Assembly: GCA_964564535.1 (NCBI GenBank)
Contig: CAZMBH010000057.1
Location: 1-5,972, forward strand
DNA length: 5,972 nt
Direction of reading: 5' to 3'
From: GWC2-37-13 sp964564535
Lineage (GTDB): Bacteria > Patescibacteriota > Microgenomatia > UBA1406 > GWC2-37-13
In this document: one piece after another, positions 1 to 5,878 of the stretch
Layout of the letters: each line of letters opens with the position of its first letter
Numbering within the stretch: the stretch's first letter is position 1
Program-made: the position numbers and the translations under genes
Notes under the pieces: generated by a model
What the model was told of the DNA's origin: nothing
The model's database searches: none
Seen by the model: only the letters and a program-made list of their open reading frames with translations

Positions 1-1167
1 ACCAAAAATAACACCAATAGCTGCAGATACGGCAAATGCCAATGCCACCGACCAAAGAGTAATAGTTATAGGCATGAATTGCCCGAGAAGTAAACCGCCA
101 CTACCACCAAGCAACACACCAATAATTCCCCCTCCCACTGACAGGACTACTGCCTCAATTAAAAATTGAGTTAGAATCACTTCGGGTTTTGCCCCTAGTG
201 CTTTACGAAGTCCAATCTCTTGCGTCCTTTCCGTGACAGATACCAACATAATATTCATAATGCCAATCCCTCCAACGATTAATGAAATAGCTGCTATACC
301 TCCAAGAGCTATCGTAAGGGTGTTAAGGATGCCGGAAATGGTAGATAAAATTTCTTTCTGATCAAGCACGGTAAACTCGTCTTCTTTTAATCTTCGTTTG
401 AGAACTTCTTCAGTTAAACTTACCACCTGTGGTACATCGTCAGCAGTTTTTGCTTCAGCGAAGATTAACCCAATATTGCTCTGTCCGAACTGACGCTGAG
501 CAATTGTAATGGGGATATAGATTTTATCATCAGGACTCATTGTACCTTGGCCGCCTTTTTCTTCAATCACACCCACTACGGTATAACGGTAATCACCAAC
601 TTTAATTTTTTCTCCAACAGCAGGTCCATCACCAAACAAATCTTCCGCGATTTTATGCCCAACAACTGCCATTTTTCGTCCTGAATTTACATCAGCTTTA
701 TTAAAAAAACCTCCGGTAATAAAATTATATTTTCTTAAATCCGTATAGTTTTCTGTGGTACCCATAATCTGGGAACTAACTAACTCGTTTTTGTAGCGCA
801 CTGGAGCAGATGCCATAACTAGACCAACAAGATCGTTAATCTGAGGGACTGCCTGACGAATATCTTCAATATATTCCAGTTTTAGTTTAGAAGATTGCAT
901 GGCGGCAAAACTACTGGACATAGCACTCCCACCAGCACCACCTGCACCCATTTTATCCAAGTCGATGTCTCCAGGGACAACCATAACCAAGTTTGAACCC
1001 ATATCTTGCATTTCGTCGGTAATATAGTCTTTCAGGCCTGATCCAACTGAAACGAGAAGGATAACTGAAGCCACACCAATAATAACTCCCAATGCTGTTA
1101 AGATGGATCGTGATTTATTAGCTTTTACTGAACGCCAAGCTACTCGAAATAATTGTTTAAGTGGCAT
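1..1167 (-). CDS. MacB-type ABC transporter permease (FtsX-like), C-terminus cut by window edge
   Basis: This is the membrane subunit of an ABC exporter of the MacB/FtsX class, which uses ATP hydrolysis on the cytoplasmic side for mechanical work on the outer face. 389 residues are present and the frame is open to base 1. Family members are usually about 400 residues, so only the last few residues should be missing. The N-terminus (MPLKQLFRVAWRSVKANKSR) is followed by TM1 at about 22-43, then a MacB-like extracytoplasmic core at about 45-270. Three further hydrophobic stretches lie at about 283-310, 331-352 and 360-389. The family signature GGIGIMNIMLVSVTERTQEI (299-318), continuing GLRKALGA, is textbook MacB. 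A Gly/Ala/Ser-rich stretch at 74-86 is probably a flexible loop. The ATG lies 1 nt after the ATPase stop (TAA-T-ATG) with no strong Shine-Dalgarno, so translational coupling is likely. The substrate cannot be read from sequence. Confidence 0.95.
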   Translation of the reverse strand, partial: MPLKQLFRVAWRSVKANKSRSILTALGVIIGVASVILLVSVGSGLKDYITDEMQDMGSNLVMVVPGDIDLDKMGAGGAGGSAMSSSFAAMQSSKLKLEYIEDIRQAVPQINDLVGLVMASAPVRYKNELVSSQIMGTTENYTDLRKYNFITGGFFNKADVNSGRKMAVVGHKIAEDLFGDGPAVGEKIKVGDYRYTVVGVIEEKGGQGTMSPDDKIYIPITIAQRQFGQSNIGLIFAEAKTADDVPQVVSLTEEVLKRRLKEDEFTVLDQKEILSTISGILNTLTIALGGIAAISLIVGGIGIMNIMLVSVTERTQEIGLRKALGAKPEVILTQFLIEAVVLSVGGGIIGVLLGGSGGLLLGQFMPITITLWSVALAFAVSAAIGVIFG

Positions 1168-1168
1168 A

Positions 1169-1852
1169 TTAATCTACTACCTGTCCATCTTGTAATCTGA
1201 TGCTTCTATCTGCCTGTTCTGCTACTTTAGGATCGTGAGTAACAAGAACGATTGTCTTTCCTTGTTTATGGAGAGAGTGAAAAATTTCCATTACCTCTTT
1301 ACCTGATTTTGAATCTAAATTACCTGTTGGTTCGTCACCAAGTATAATCGTTGAATTAGTTACTAAGGCTCGGGCAATAGCTACCCGTTGTTGTTGACCA
1401 CCGGAAAGTTGATTGGGGTGATGATGCAATCTTTCTCCTAGGCCAACTTTGTTTAAAGCTTCTTTAGCCATTTTTTGACCATCTTCTTCTGTAGTTCCGT
1501 TATAGAGAAGTGGTAGTGCAACATTTTCTACAGCAGATGTTCTAGCAAGTAAGTTAAATGATTGAAACACAAAACCAATTTTTTTGTTACGGATTTCGGC
1601 CAAATTTCGTTCCTGCATTTTTCCTACCTGATGTCCGTCCAAAAAAACTTCACCCGAGGTGGGAATGTCTAAGCAACCAATAATATGCATAAGTGTTGAT
1701 TTTCCTGATCCCGAAGGTCCGATAATGGCGACGAACTCGCCCTCATATATGGCCATGGATACTCCACGGAGTGCTTGGACTGCTACCCCATCCATTTTGT
1801 ATTCCTTGACAACATTTTTTGTCTGAAGGACAATTTTTCTACTTTTTCCCAT
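1169..1852 (-). CDS. MacB/LolD-family ABC transporter ATPase
   Basis: This is the cytoplasmic ATPase partner of the permease encoded immediately downstream. With the ATG at 1852 it has 227 residues, the usual size for LolD/MacB/YknY-type subunits. All ABC motifs are present: Walker A GPSGSGKS (45-52), Q-loop glutamine in FVFQSFNLL (97), signature LSGGQQQR (149-156), Walker B IILGDEPTGNLD with catalytic E174, and the H-loop histidine in VTHD (206). GDEP replaces the commoner ADEP, a mild variation. The frame stays open upstream to a GTG at 1894, which would add 14 residues (MEIYRKGKKLSYKT). I prefer the ATG because it gives family length and only a 14-nt overlap with the upstream gene (56 nt with GTG). 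Neither start has a well-placed Shine-Dalgarno, so the choice is not certain. The overlap suggests translational coupling with the fusion protein. Confidence 0.95.
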   Translation of the reverse strand: MGKSRKIVLQTKNVVKEYKMDGVAVQALRGVSMAIYEGEFVAIIGPSGSGKSTLMHIIGCLDIPTSGEVFLDGHQVGKMQERNLAEIRNKKIGFVFQSFNLLARTSAVENVALPLLYNGTTEEDGQKMAKEALNKVGLGERLHHHPNQLSGGQQQRVAIARALVTNSTIILGDEPTGNLDSKSGKEVMEIFHSLHKQGKTIVLVTHDPKVAEQADRSIRLQDGQVVD

Positions 1853-2921
1853 AGTTTTGTAAGACAACTTCTTGCCCTTCCTGTATATCTCCACTTATTT
1901 CTTCGGCAGCAATTGTGGTAAGCCCCGTTGTTACTGAAATTTTGGTGATTTTGTCATCGCTTTGGCGAACCATTACATAACTTGTTGCTCCATCATTTTT
2001 AACAAACTCGCGCGGAACAACGAGTACATTCTCTTTTTGGGCTATCACAAATTCAGCATCGCCACTTAATCCAGTTACCAGTTTATCCATGTCTGAAGTG
2101 AAAGCGATTTTGACTGGTATAACTACTCCACCAGTAATCGTTTTTTTACCTTCACGACCCACATAGATTACACTGCCGGAAAACTCCTCATCTGAAAAAG
2201 CATCAAGTGAAATATTTACTTTTTGCCCAACGGTTATTTTTCTGAAATCAACTTCATCAACCGTAGCTTCAAAAACGAGAGTTTTAAAGTCAACAATTCG
2301 TATAAAACTAGTCGATAATTGCGCTGCGGTTAACTGTTCTCCAACGTTTAACCCTGAAAGGGTGGTAACAGTTCCACTAATTGGGGAAATGACAGTTGAC
2401 TCTGCAATTGATAAATTGGCAATCTCCACATCTAAAACTGTGCTGTTAAGATCAAATTGCGCTTTTTCCAAAATACGTTTCTCTTTATCGGACAAGGTAA
2501 CGTCAGTCAATTGTTTACCGTCAATATTATAGTCATCATGTAATTGTTCAAAATCCCACCGTTCATTCATATAGGCTAAAAGCTTCTTTTTTATGTTATT
2601 TTCCACTTGCCGTTTGTCTAGGGAAGCGAGCGCTTGGCCAGCTTTAACCGTGTCTCCTTCTTTTACTCCCATCCAAACAATTTTGGCCGGAGCAGAAAAT
2701 CGAAGTTCAACTTGTTTGTCTGCGGTCACTTCTCCCGAAGCAGAAATAGTCTCCGTTAGGTTTTGTCTTACGACTTTAGCTGTACGCACCTCACTTTTTG
2801 GTTTTTGGGAGTTATACCAAAACCAACCTCCCATGGCGATCACAAGGATCAAGCCGATAAGAAGCGGACGTTTTAACACCTGACGTTTTATAAAACTAAT
2901 TGTTTTGTGTACTTTTTCCAT
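1839..2921 (-). CDS. HlyD/MacA-like periplasmic adaptor (membrane fusion protein)
   Basis: This is the membrane-anchored adaptor that links a MacB-type pump to the cell exterior or to an outer-membrane channel. Starting at the ATG at 2921 it has 360 residues. One N-terminal membrane anchor (about 19-36, RPLLIGLILVIAMGGWFWYN from 18) follows a short basic cytoplasmic tail. There is no lipobox cysteine. Two half-lipoyl segments follow, at about 69-102 (SAPAKIVWMGVKEGDTVKAG) and 178-211 (ISPISGTVTTLSGLNVGEQL). They bracket a short charged helical hairpin (about 103-175). A beta-barrel region (about 212-295) and a membrane-proximal C-terminal region end the protein. The frame also opens at an ATG at 2975, which would add MWKCLASQRTCCFYLKTH. 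I reject that start because it has no Shine-Dalgarno, adds an odd Cys-rich tail and lies inside the hairpin described below. The stop overlaps the ATPase gene by 14 nt. No TolC homologue is seen, so a Gram-positive-like YknX arrangement is possible. Confidence 0.9.
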   Translation of the reverse strand: MEKVHKTISFIKRQVLKRPLLIGLILVIAMGGWFWYNSQKPKSEVRTAKVVRQNLTETISASGEVTADKQVELRFSAPAKIVWMGVKEGDTVKAGQALASLDKRQVENNIKKKLLAYMNERWDFEQLHDDYNIDGKQLTDVTLSDKEKRILEKAQFDLNSTVLDVEIANLSIAESTVISPISGTVTTLSGLNVGEQLTAAQLSTSFIRIVDFKTLVFEATVDEVDFRKITVGQKVNISLDAFSDEEFSGSVIYVGREGKKTITGGVVIPVKIAFTSDMDKLVTGLSGDAEFVIAQKENVLVVPREFVKNDGATSYVMVRQSDDKITKISVTTGLTTIAAEEISGDIQEGQEVVLQNYGKK

Positions 2922-2931
2922 ATGTGTCTTT

Positions 2932-2989
2932 AAATAAAAACAGCACGTCCTTTGGGAAGCTAAACACTTCCACATACAAAGTTATGCTG
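2932..2989 (-). terminator. Hairpin plus T-rich tail at the end of tetR (terminator or attenuator)
   Basis: Read on the minus strand, three paired blocks nest: CAGCA/TGCTG, CTTTG/CAAAG and GGAAG/CTTCC, around a 7-nt loop TGTTTAG. The inner break is a 5-nt bulge (TATGT) on one side, and the outer break is an internal loop TAA/GACG. The structure is followed directly by TTTTTATTT (2932-2940). The tetR stop codon is the TAA in the internal loop. This has the form of an intrinsic terminator, weakened by the bulge. It lies between tetR and the adaptor gene, whose ATG begins only about 10 nt after the T tract, leaving no room for a separate promoter downstream. Partial termination (attenuation) of the exporter genes is therefore the simplest inference. 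The pairing was worked out by eye and no folding energy was computed. Confidence 0.6.
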
Positions 2990-3566
2990 TAATTTTTCCT
3001 TTACCTTTTTCACCTGTTTCCGATAAAAGTAGGTCGGTAAAATCTTTAGCAATATCTTTATTGTTTGTATCTTGAAACGGACTTAGTACAAGGCCTAAGA
3101 GTGATGTAGTGAGTAAAAATAAGCCTTTATACGTAATTCTTCTGGCAAAATCGATTCCCCCAATCAGTTCTCGGATAAACTTGGTGAGTTCGATACGAAG
3201 ATCCTGGATAAACTGAACGAATGGCATTTTCTCATCTGAGGTAAAACCAAAGGATACTAAGAGTGAAAGTTCAGGATGTCGGATTTTGAAATCGAGGAAA
3301 GTTTTAACTATATTGAATACCTTGCTTGAGGGTAACGTACCTCTCTCACAGGCATGTTTTAGTTCCTGTTTTAATTCATCTATCGTCCCACGTAGTAATT
3401 CCTCAGTTAGTGCTTCTTTGCTTTTAAAATGGTAATAAAGGGCAGCCTTTGTAATAGAGAGTTCATCGGCTATATCTTGCATAGATACGCCAAAATATCC
3501 TCGTTTTGAAAAGAGACCACCCACAGTTTTGAGTATTGCTTCCTTCGTAGTATTTATTTTAGTCAT
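2982..3566 (-). CDS. TetR/AcrR-family transcriptional repressor
   Basis: This is a one-component ligand-responsive DNA-binding regulator of 194 residues, typical for TetR proteins. The N-terminal helix-turn-helix (about 6-52) is clear: TKEAILKTVGGLFSKRGY, then GVSMQDIADELSITKAALYY and HFKSKEAL, where helix 3 and the YYHFKSKE turn are diagnostic. The C-terminal two-thirds are helical and divergent, forming the ligand-binding and dimerisation half, so the inducer cannot be guessed. The start is well supported: ATG at 3566 with AAGGA 6 nt upstream. A consensus promoter and a 24-bp palindrome lie just ahead, implying autorepression. It is the first gene of the exporter operon and probably controls it, as TetR proteins commonly do for efflux pumps. 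Confidence 0.95.
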   Translation of the reverse strand: MTKINTTKEAILKTVGGLFSKRGYFGVSMQDIADELSITKAALYYHFKSKEALTEELLRGTIDELKQELKHACERGTLPSSKVFNIVKTFLDFKIRHPELSLLVSFGFTSDEKMPFVQFIQDLRIELTKFIRELIGGIDFARRITYKGLFLLTTSLLGLVLSPFQDTNNKDIAKDFTDLLLSETGEKGKGKITA

Positions 3567-3572
3567 AGTGTT

Positions 3573-3577
3573 TCCTT
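3573..3577 (-). promoter_or_regulatory. Ribosome binding site of tetR
   Basis: AAGGA on the minus strand, 6 nt before the ATG at 3566. It fixes the tetR start and shows that the host uses Shine-Dalgarno initiation. It abuts the operator palindrome by one base. Confidence 0.8.
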
Positions 3578-3600
3578 ACTTACTAACCGTTCAGTAAGTA
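3577..3600. promoter_or_regulatory. Putative TetR operator (24-bp near-palindrome)
   Basis: The arms TACTTACT (3577-3584) and AGTAAGTA (3593-3600) are perfect 8-bp inverted repeats around the spacer AACCGTTC. Comparing the 24 bp with its own reverse complement gives 20 of 24 identical positions. The site runs from the last base of the -10 box across the expected transcription start to the Shine-Dalgarno. That placement would let a bound repressor block RNA polymerase. Size, symmetry and position are typical of TetR-family operators. The match to this particular TetR protein is inferred from adjacency. Confidence 0.75.
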
Positions 3601-3627
3601 TTATAGCATCTAGTAATCAGTTGTCAA
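3600..3627 (-). promoter_or_regulatory. Consensus sigma-70-type promoter of the tetR-exporter operon
   Basis: On the minus strand a perfect -35 TTGACA (3622-3627) is followed by a 16-nt spacer and a perfect -10 TATAAT (3600-3605), preceded by TGC to give an extended -10. Transcription should start near 3593, inside the operator. Such a strong promoter under a repressor fits inducible expression of the operon. A 13-bp palindrome, CAGTTG-T-CAACTG (3618-3630), overlaps the -35 box. Confidence 0.8.
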
Positions 3628-3638
3628 CTGTTCTCACC

Positions 3639-3821
3639 TTAAAAGTAAGAGTTCGCTCTTCTTGACACAGATTGTCATTCCCTCGAAGGAGGGAATCCAG
3701 TCTAGATATACATTTATAAGGTATTAATAGTCTGGATCCCCGTCTTCACGGGGATGACACAAAACAATAATTAATGCGTTTTGATACAGTTTTGTCAAAG
3801 ACCGTGAACTCTTACCCTTAA
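3639..3821. repeat. Imperfect inverted repeat enclosing the nested-palindrome element
   Basis: The left arm TTAAAAGTAAGAGTTC (3639-3654) matches the reverse complement of the right arm GAACTCTTACCCTTAA (3806-3821) at 14 of 16 positions. Weaker similarity continues inward to TTGACA (3663-3668) on the left and TGTCAA (3793-3798) on the right. The right arm directly precedes the transposase remnant, so it may be the 5' terminal repeat of that insertion sequence. The left arm would then be a second end in the opposite orientation. An older palindrome interrupted by the repeat copy is the alternative. Confidence 0.5.
3673..3759. repeat. Nested-palindrome MITE-like repeat, copy A (87 bp)
   Basis: Two 28-bp ends, TGTCATTCCC...GGGAATCCAG (3673-3700) and CTGGATCCCC...GGGGATGACA (3732-3759), are inverted copies of each other around a 31-bp AT-rich centre. 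Each end is itself a perfect hairpin: ATTCCCTC-GAAG-GAGGGAAT (3677-3696) and ATCCCCGT-CTTC-ACGGGGAT (3736-3755). The architecture recalls dRS3-type and other dispersed palindromic repeats. No coding potential and no clear target-site duplication are visible. It could spread by a transposase acting in trans, and its hairpins could also affect transcripts crossing it. Confidence 0.85.
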
Positions 3822-4159
3822 AATTGTTGCAAGATATTTAAGAAAAGAAATTGGAATCAAAAAAGCCTTTGAAATATTACTTTGTAACCCGCGAACATTT
3901 TTAAATTATCAAAAACGTTTTTTATCCTTGAGAGTTGATGGGCTAAAAGATAAAAGACACGGTAACTATTACAAACTATCAAAAAAAAGGAAAGGAAGAA
4001 ATTATTAATTTAAAAACTAATGAAACTTAGAGATCGTCAATAAATATTAAAGATAAATTAAAACTTCAGATAAGCAGACGAATCATTGCTAACATTCTAA
4101 AACAGGCGGGACTCGTTAAAATAAATATCAAAAGATTAAAACATGCCCATTTAACCGAC
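3820..4159 (+). pseudogene. Decayed transposase N-terminal fragment (helix-turn-helix part)
   Basis: This is the only plus-strand coding trace in the window. One frame (3820-3981) reads KIVARYLRKEIGIKKAFEIL, then contains NPRTFLNYQKRF and DGLKDKRHGNYYKLS. The next frame resumes after the A8 run at 3981-3988 as KKGKEEIINLKTNET, meets a TAG at 4028-4030, then continues with INIKDKLKLQISRRIIANIL and KQAGLVKINIKRLKH. The joined text resembles the winged/HTH N-terminal half of DDE transposases and integrase-like proteins (RxFxxYxxRF, GLxDKRHGNYYKL, SRRTIxNILKKAGL-type motifs). Adding two As to the run, or removing one, restores the frame. There is no start codon in frame, and the DDE catalytic domain is missing because the fragment stops at the comM end. 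It is non-functional. The IS family cannot be fixed by eye. Confidence 0.65.
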
Positions 4160-4167
4160 TCGATTTC

Positions 4168-5700
4168 TTATTCGTCATGAGACCGAAATTGCAAAGCTTC
4201 CGCTATATATGATGCATCTATTTTTTCTGTTCCATTAAGGTCCGCGATTGTTTGACCAATCTTAATCGTTTTAAAATAACTCCGGGCCGATAAAGATAAT
4301 TTAACAATCGCCTGTTTCAAAAGGTTAACTGCTTCCGGAGTTAATTGGCAAAACTTTTTAATTTGAGCTGAAGACATCTCTCCGTTATTAAAGATCTTTA
4401 AACCTTTAAATCTTTTTTTTTGAATTTCCCGCGCCTTCACTACCCTCGTCCTTACTACTTGACTTGATTCACTTAAAATATTACTGGTTAATTTGTCTTC
4501 TGAAACTGAAGGCACGTCTATATGCAGGTCAATTCTATCTAAGAGCGGTCCTGACAATCTTTTTCTGTATTTGAGAACCGTTCCCGGTAAACAATGACAC
4601 GGCTTTTTTTCATGACCAAGATAACCGCATGGACAGGGATTTGACGCAGCAAGAAGTAAAAATCTTGAAGGAAAGATAAGGGTTCCTGAAGCTCTGGAAA
4701 TAGTAATAAATCCATCCTCCAATGGCTGCCTCAGCGATTCTAATGTTGACCGGGGAAATTCGGGAATTTCATCCAAAAATAAAACTCCCCGATGGGCTAA
4801 GGAAATTTCTCCAGGGGTTGGATTTGAACCGCCACCAACTAATCCAATACGCGACGTCGTGTGATGAGGACACCGAAACGGCCGACTGGCAATAAAACTT
4901 TGATTATGAAGTAGCCCTGCAACTGAATATATTTTTGTCACCTCGAGAATCTCTTCTTTTTCCATTGGCGGTAAAATTGAAGGAAAAGCCCGTGACAAAA
5001 GTGTTTTCCCTGTTCCCGGCGGACCCTTGAGAATAATGTTATGAAATCCTGCCGCTGCTATTTCCAAAGCACGCTTAGCCGTTTCTTGACCTTTTATATC
5101 TTCAAATAAGTTGTCATATTTTTCTTCTTTGATAAGACTGATAAAATCACGATGAGGATAAGGAGGAATTAATTTGACTTCATTCAGATGCAAAATTAAA
5201 TCCATTAGATTATCAACCGGACAGACCTCAATTCCATCAACTAGAATTACTTCAGAAATATTTTCCCGGGAAACGAAGATCTTTTTTATTTTTTTTGATT
5301 TGGCTAAAATAGTAATTGATATCGCTCCGGTTACCCGACGGATGTCGCCTTTTAAAGATAATTCTCCTATAAACAGACTGTCTGACAAAACATCTTTTTT
5401 AATCATTTTTCCAGCTGATAAAATTCCAACCGCTATCGGCAGATCAAAGGCTGAGCCAACTTTAGGAATATCAGCCGGGGCCAAATTAACAGTAATTCTG
5501 GTATCCGGAATTTTAAAACTGGCGTTATTAATAGCAGCTCTGACTCTTTCTTTAGCTTCCCCAACCGCTTTATCCGGCAGACCAACGATGGTAAAACCAG
5601 GAAACCCTTTTGAGGCTACATCAACTTCAACCTCGATTAATATTCCATCCAGACCGATGACAGTCCCTGAATATATTTTTGACAACATATATAAATCCAT
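4168..5700 (-). CDS. comM: YifB/ComM-family Mg-chelatase-like AAA+ ATPase
   Basis: This is a cytoplasmic AAA+ ATPase. In Vibrio cholerae, ComM is a hexameric branch-migration helicase that helps integrate incoming DNA during natural transformation. In many bacteria the homologue (YifB) is uncharacterised. The 510 residues are normal family length and the protein looks intact. An N-terminal ChlI/Lon-protease-S5-like domain (about 24-146; KGFPGFTIVGLPDKAVGEAK, VNLAPADIPK) precedes the AAA+ core: Walker A GPPGTGKT (226-233), Walker B VLFLDE (306-311), sensor-1 asparagine in AASNPCPCG (354), and RLSGPLLDRID (381-391). A Mg-chelatase C-terminal domain (about 407-503) carries sensor-2-like LSARSYFKTIKIGQTIADL. 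Four cysteines (356, 358, 368, 370) form a CPC...CHC pair, common in this family and possibly metal-binding. The start at 5700 is backed by AAGGAG 11 nt upstream, and the ATG at 5688 is an alternative. It is monocistronic here, flanked by repeats, with no obvious terminator. Confidence 0.96.
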   Translation of the reverse strand: MDLYMLSKIYSGTVIGLDGILIEVEVDVASKGFPGFTIVGLPDKAVGEAKERVRAAINNASFKIPDTRITVNLAPADIPKVGSAFDLPIAVGILSAGKMIKKDVLSDSLFIGELSLKGDIRRVTGAISITILAKSKKIKKIFVSRENISEVILVDGIEVCPVDNLMDLILHLNEVKLIPPYPHRDFISLIKEEKYDNLFEDIKGQETAKRALEIAAAGFHNIILKGPPGTGKTLLSRAFPSILPPMEKEEILEVTKIYSVAGLLHNQSFIASRPFRCPHHTTSRIGLVGGGSNPTPGEISLAHRGVLFLDEIPEFPRSTLESLRQPLEDGFITISRASGTLIFPSRFLLLAASNPCPCGYLGHEKKPCHCLPGTVLKYRKRLSGPLLDRIDLHIDVPSVSEDKLTSNILSESSQVVRTRVVKAREIQKKRFKGLKIFNNGEMSSAQIKKFCQLTPEAVNLLKQAIVKLSLSARSYFKTIKIGQTIADLNGTEKIDASYIAEALQFRSHDE

Positions 5701-5711
5701 AACAAATTCGT

Positions 5712-5717
5712 CTCCTT
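5712..5717 (-). promoter_or_regulatory. Ribosome binding site of comM
   Basis: AAGGAG on the minus strand lies 11 nt before the ATG at 5700. The spacing is slightly long, but it would be 23 nt for the internal ATG at 5688, so it favours the longer start. A TTGACA overlaps it (5717-5722) but has no matching -10 at proper distance. I see no convincing comM promoter in 5718-5789. Confidence 0.7.
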
Positions 5718-5789
5718 GTCAACCGCTTATAACCTACAGAATCAGTCTTGTGGATTATCACAATAATTAAAAAATGATGAATGACATGT

Positions 5790-5878
5790 TGTCATTCCCG
5801 CGAAGGCGGGAATCCAGACTAAAATCTTCTATTTATTATGTAATCATTGACTGGATCCCCTCCTACGAGGGGATGACA
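5790..5878. repeat. Nested-palindrome MITE-like repeat, copy B (89 bp)
   Basis: This has the same architecture and orientation as the element at 3673-3759. The 28-bp ends TGTCATTCCC...GGGAATCCAG (5790-5817) and CTGGATCCCC...GGGGATGACA (5851-5878) surround a 33-bp AT-rich centre. The hairpins are ATTCCCGC-GAAG-GCGGGAAT (5794-5813) and ATCCCCTC-CTAC-GAGGGGAT (5855-5874), both with perfect 8-bp stems. The centres of the two copies do not align well, so conservation is confined to the ends. An extra ATGACA (5781-5786) sits 3 nt outside the left end, facing it as an inverted repeat. Confidence 0.85.

Noticed and set aside
1853..1894. GTG-started N-terminal extension of the ABC ATPase
   Set aside because: It adds 14 basic residues not typical of the family, deepens the overlap with the adaptor gene to 56 nt and has only a weak GAAGAAA upstream. 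It is kept only as an alternative start.
2593..2883. Plus-strand open frame of 96 codons opposite the adaptor gene
   Set aside because: It is a mirror of the adaptor's lipoyl and anchor region, with no Shine-Dalgarno and no recognisable domain.
2922..2975. 18-residue Cys-containing N-terminal extension of the adaptor
   Set aside because: There is no ribosome site, the start lies 6 nt after the tetR stop inside the hairpin, and the sequence does not look like a signal peptide. The ATG at 2921 gives a normal anchored adaptor.
4530..4650. Four-cysteine CPC...CHC cluster in ComM as a novelty
   Set aside because: This Cys-rich insert is common in YifB/ComM family members, so it is normal for the family even if its metal binding is unproven.
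5750..5758. DnaA-box-like TGTGGATTA near the comM upstream region
   Set aside because: It is a single site with one mismatch to TGTGGATAA. There is no cluster of boxes and no dnaA or dnaN nearby, so it is not evidence for an origin.
5174..5770. Long plus-strand open frame (198 codons) opposite comM
   Set aside because: It is antisense to the conserved N-terminal half of comM, has Ser/Ile/Thr-rich low-information content, no recognisable domain and no ribosome site. comM in the opposite strand explains the open frame.
3673..5878. Possible CRISPR array from the repeated hairpins
   Set aside because: There are only two distant element copies, each an inverted pair, with no regularly spaced direct repeats and no cas genes.
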